Shown here piece after piece: positions 5,805 to 7,352 of a stretch of 7,352 nt of DNA. Source of the stretch: Candidatus Micrarchaeia archaeon (GTDB lineage: Archaea; Micrarchaeota; Micrarchaeia; Anstonellales; Bilamarchaeaceae). How positions within the stretch are numbered: the stretch's first letter is position 1; each line of letters opens with the position of its first letter. The position numbers and the translations under genes were made by a program. A model generated the notes under the pieces. It saw only the letters and a list, made by a program, of their open reading frames with translations, made no database searches and was not told the DNA's origin. The stretch spans positions 1 to 7,352 of the forward strand of contig JBAZLI010000050.1 of the NCBI GenBank assembly GCA_041650355.1, read 5' to 3'.

Positions 5805-7043
5805 TTATTTTGCTGATTTTCTGGAATAGAGGATGCACGCGGAAACGATGAGGAGAAGGAATGCCGGCTGGCAGAGCGGATTTCCTGAATCCCTGCCAGA
5901 TGCCATGGAGAATGAGATGGATTGGTCGCATTGCGTGCCCTGGGCCTGTGCGCGGTAGGGTATTGTGTAGGCAAAACCGTCTCCTAATTCGGACGTGTCG
6001 AGCGGGTAGGCGAATGTGCGGGACTGCGCAGGGCCGATGGAGAGGACGCGCATGTCCTGGCCGTACGTGCTTGGGGCGGACGTGAAACGGTAGGTGAGCA
6101 ATAGATTTTTACTGCTGGGGTTGGACAGGTTCATTGAGAGGCGGCCGGACTGAGGCTCGTAAGTGGGTTCGATTTTGGCCAGCGCATCGAAATCCCTGTA
6201 GGAGAGCACTTCTGCTGAAAAGCTGGTGTCCATGGAAACTGCGCCCGGATTGCAACCTGAAACCCCAGGTTGGTGGGAGCACGTGAACGAAAGGGAATCC
6301 GCAACGTCGTCCGGGGAGTTGGTCCAGTAGTATGAGATTATGCGCTCTGCGGAGAGCGGGCCGGCTTCCCCGAACGTGGGGTCCATGGGCACGTTTTCCC
6401 CTATGTCAGCTTCGAGCCACGCGTGGGGCTGGAACGTGCCGTTCTGCATCGCGTAGCCGGAAACCATACGGTGCTGGATGCAGAGCGAGTCCAGGAAAGC
6501 AGCGGCAATGGAAGCGTAGTGGGTGCATACGCCGGTGCGGGAAGCGAGCACTTCCTCAGGAGTAGCGGGTTTTCCCATGTACGCGATGTCGTATGTGAGG
6601 TTGTTGTACACCCATTCGGTTATGGCGGCCAGGGTGGGAAGGAGCGTTGGCGAGGAAAGGGAGGATGCGATGGAGGATATTTTGATGGGTTGGGGGGATT
6701 GGCAGGGGAGAAGCGCAGGGTCGGACTGGAATTCCTGCGGATAATGCACCTCCACCAGCGCGCGGGCATAAATCACGGTGCGGTTTGCGGCCGGGCCGCT
6801 GTAATGCACGGTGAGGGTTTCGCCTTCCTGCCCAAGCTGCGCGTTGGACTGTATTGAAAGCACGCGCTGGAATGAGTTGTTGGCTATGAAGAAGCCGGTG
6901 AGGTTCAGGTCCTGGACTTGTGTAATGTCTGCATCCATCGTCCAGGTCTTGGAAACCGTTATGTTGGCATAGCCGGAAGCTGAGCACGAGAAGTGGAGGA
7001 GCAATATTAGAAATAGGTGGAGCGGAATGAGGCGTGGATTCAT
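5805..7043 (-). CDS. Secreted or membrane-anchored transglutaminase-like domain protein
   Basis: The 412-residue product starts MNPRLIPLHLFLILLL, a signal-peptide-like hydrophobic stretch (about 5-18) followed by SCSASGYA, a possible cleavage region. A beta-rich domain (about 28-120) precedes the transglutaminase-like core at about 135-230. The catalytic triad is visible: C173 in TGVCTHYAS, H207 in QPHAWLEA and D221 in PMDPTFGE. A second beta-rich region (about 275-385) leads to a hydrophobic C-terminal segment (393-407) and a basic end (SRKSAK), consistent with an anchor and an outside-facing enzyme. Six further Cys residues and several N-x-S/T sites suit an exported protein. Members of this superfamily act as proteases, amidases or crosslinkers; the substrate is unknown. 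The ATG overlaps the purD stop as ATGA, implying translational coupling. The longer open frame to 7277 only shadows purD. Confidence 0.88.
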   Translation of the reverse strand: MNPRLIPLHLFLILLLHFSCSASGYANITVSKTWTMDADITQVQDLNLTGFFIANNSFQRVLSIQSNAQLGQEGETLTVHYSGPAANRTVIYARALVEVHYPQEFQSDPALLPCQSPQPIKISSIASSLSSPTLLPTLAAITEWVYNNLTYDIAYMGKPATPEEVLASRTGVCTHYASIAAAFLDSLCIQHRMVSGYAMQNGTFQPHAWLEADIGENVPMDPTFGEAGPLSAERIISYYWTNSPDDVADSLSFTCSHQPGVSGCNPGAVSMDTSFSAEVLSYRDFDALAKIEPTYEPQSGRLSMNLSNPSSKNLLLTYRFTSAPSTYGQDMRVLSIGPAQSRTFAYPLDTSELGDGFAYTIPYRAQAQGTQCDQSISFSMASGRDSGNPLCQPAFLLLIVSACILYSRKSAK

Positions 7044-7352
7044 GTGCGCAACCTTTGCATGTGCTCTACACGCTTCTGCACAAGGGCGCGGGTGCCCACG
7101 TCCCTCCTGTGCCAGAGCGGGCCTGAAACGCATGCGGCAGCCTCTTCTGCTTTTTCCTCTGCTTCTGGAAGGGAGGCTCCAGTGCCCACCACTGCGACTG
7201 CGCGGGAGCTGGTCGTGTATGTTTTGCCCTCCTTTTCGTACACCGAGGCGAAATAGTATTTGGCGCCTGAATCCCATATCTTCTTCTCGTTCACGGATAT
7301 CTCGGAATCCTGGACGGGCTTTTCAGGGTAGCCGGTTGGAACCAGGTATTTG
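7040..7352 (-). CDS. purD: Phosphoribosylamine-glycine ligase (GAR synthetase), C-terminal part
   Basis: PurD joins glycine to 5-phosphoribosylamine with ATP, the second step of de novo purine synthesis. Only the last 103 or so codons are in the window; the frame is open to the edge, so the 5' end lies beyond 7352. The visible part reads KYLVPTGYPEKPV near the edge, then AKYYFASVYEKEG, TTSSRAVAVVGTGASLPEA and HRRDVGTRAL. These are the typical blocks of the GARS C-terminal domain: P-x-GYP, the SR-A-VVG strand, the A-rich helix and the 'yR-DIG' ending. The GTG at 7294 is internal and not a start. Downstream, its TGA overlaps the ATG of the transglutaminase-like gene. Presence of purD suggests at least part of de novo purine synthesis, notable if the organism is a reduced DPANN archaeon. 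Confidence 0.93.
   Translation of the reverse strand, partial: KYLVPTGYPEKPVQDSEISVNEKKIWDSGAKYYFASVYEKEGKTYTTSSRAVAVVGTGASLPEAEEKAEEAAACVSGPLWHRRDVGTRALVQKRVEHMQRLRT

Noticed and set aside
6332..6857. Plus-strand open frames across the transglutaminase-like gene
   Set aside because: The minus-strand gene has a complete catalytic triad; these frames are Gly/Arg-rich shadows in GC-rich DNA.
7044..7277. N-terminal extension of the transglutaminase-like protein
   Set aside because: It would overlap purD almost completely and would bury the signal-peptide-like segment inside the protein.
1..7352. Search for CRISPR arrays, insertion sequences, tRNA/rRNA genes, toxin-antitoxin or defence genes
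   Set aside because: No regularly spaced direct repeats, transposase motifs, tRNA-like T-loop/anticodon arrangements or defence-type proteins were seen; every long stretch is explained by the listed genes.

Overview
The window is an ordinary-looking piece of archaeal chromosome. The evidence is the gene content: a flap endonuclease of the archaeal/eukaryotic type with a C-terminal PCNA-binding motif, an archaeal-type sliding clamp, and an MBF1-like protein with a zinc ribbon plus helix-turn-helix. Promoters have TATA-like boxes instead of -35/-10 elements. Some genes look leaderless, and others have GGTGG/GGTGA Shine-Dalgarno sites. DNA is moderately GC-rich, with many AGG/AGA arginine and ATA isoleucine codons. 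The divergence of the proteins suggests an uncultivated lineage, perhaps DPANN such as Micrarchaeota or Diapherotrites. That placement is inference only.

Layout: (1) 1-476 (+), the 3' part of a PHP-domain metal-dependent hydrolase, cut by the window edge. (2) 486-1992 (-), a two-gene unit, mbf1 then fen, separated by 4 nt. (3) 1993-2062, a compact divergent promoter region. (4) 2063-3406 (+), a polytopic M50 (site-2) protease. (5) 3480-4103 (+), a UPF0173-like metallo-beta-lactamase-fold hydrolase. (6) 4157-4891 (-), a polytopic membrane protein of unknown function. (7) 4892-5054, a divergent regulatory region with a repeated CAGGGAA motif. (8) 5055-5798 (+), the PCNA clamp. (9) 5805-7043 (-), a secreted or membrane-anchored transglutaminase-like protein whose start overlaps the end of (10) purD, 7040-7352 (-), cut by the other edge.

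The clearest functional link is between fen and pcn. FEN1 ends in a PIP-box-like motif and the clamp it should bind is encoded 3.5 kb away; together they serve Okazaki-fragment maturation and long-patch repair. The other genes are housekeeping or membrane-quality-control types without an obvious shared pathway. Genes are packed tightly: three convergent pairs have gaps of 9, 53 and 6 nt, so some termination signals probably lie inside the opposing coding sequence.

I found no mobile element, CRISPR array, tRNA, rRNA or defence system. The points most worth a second look are small: the CAGGGAA repeats in front of pcn, T7/A7 tracts at the ends of fen and mbf1, and the purD-transglutaminase overlap.
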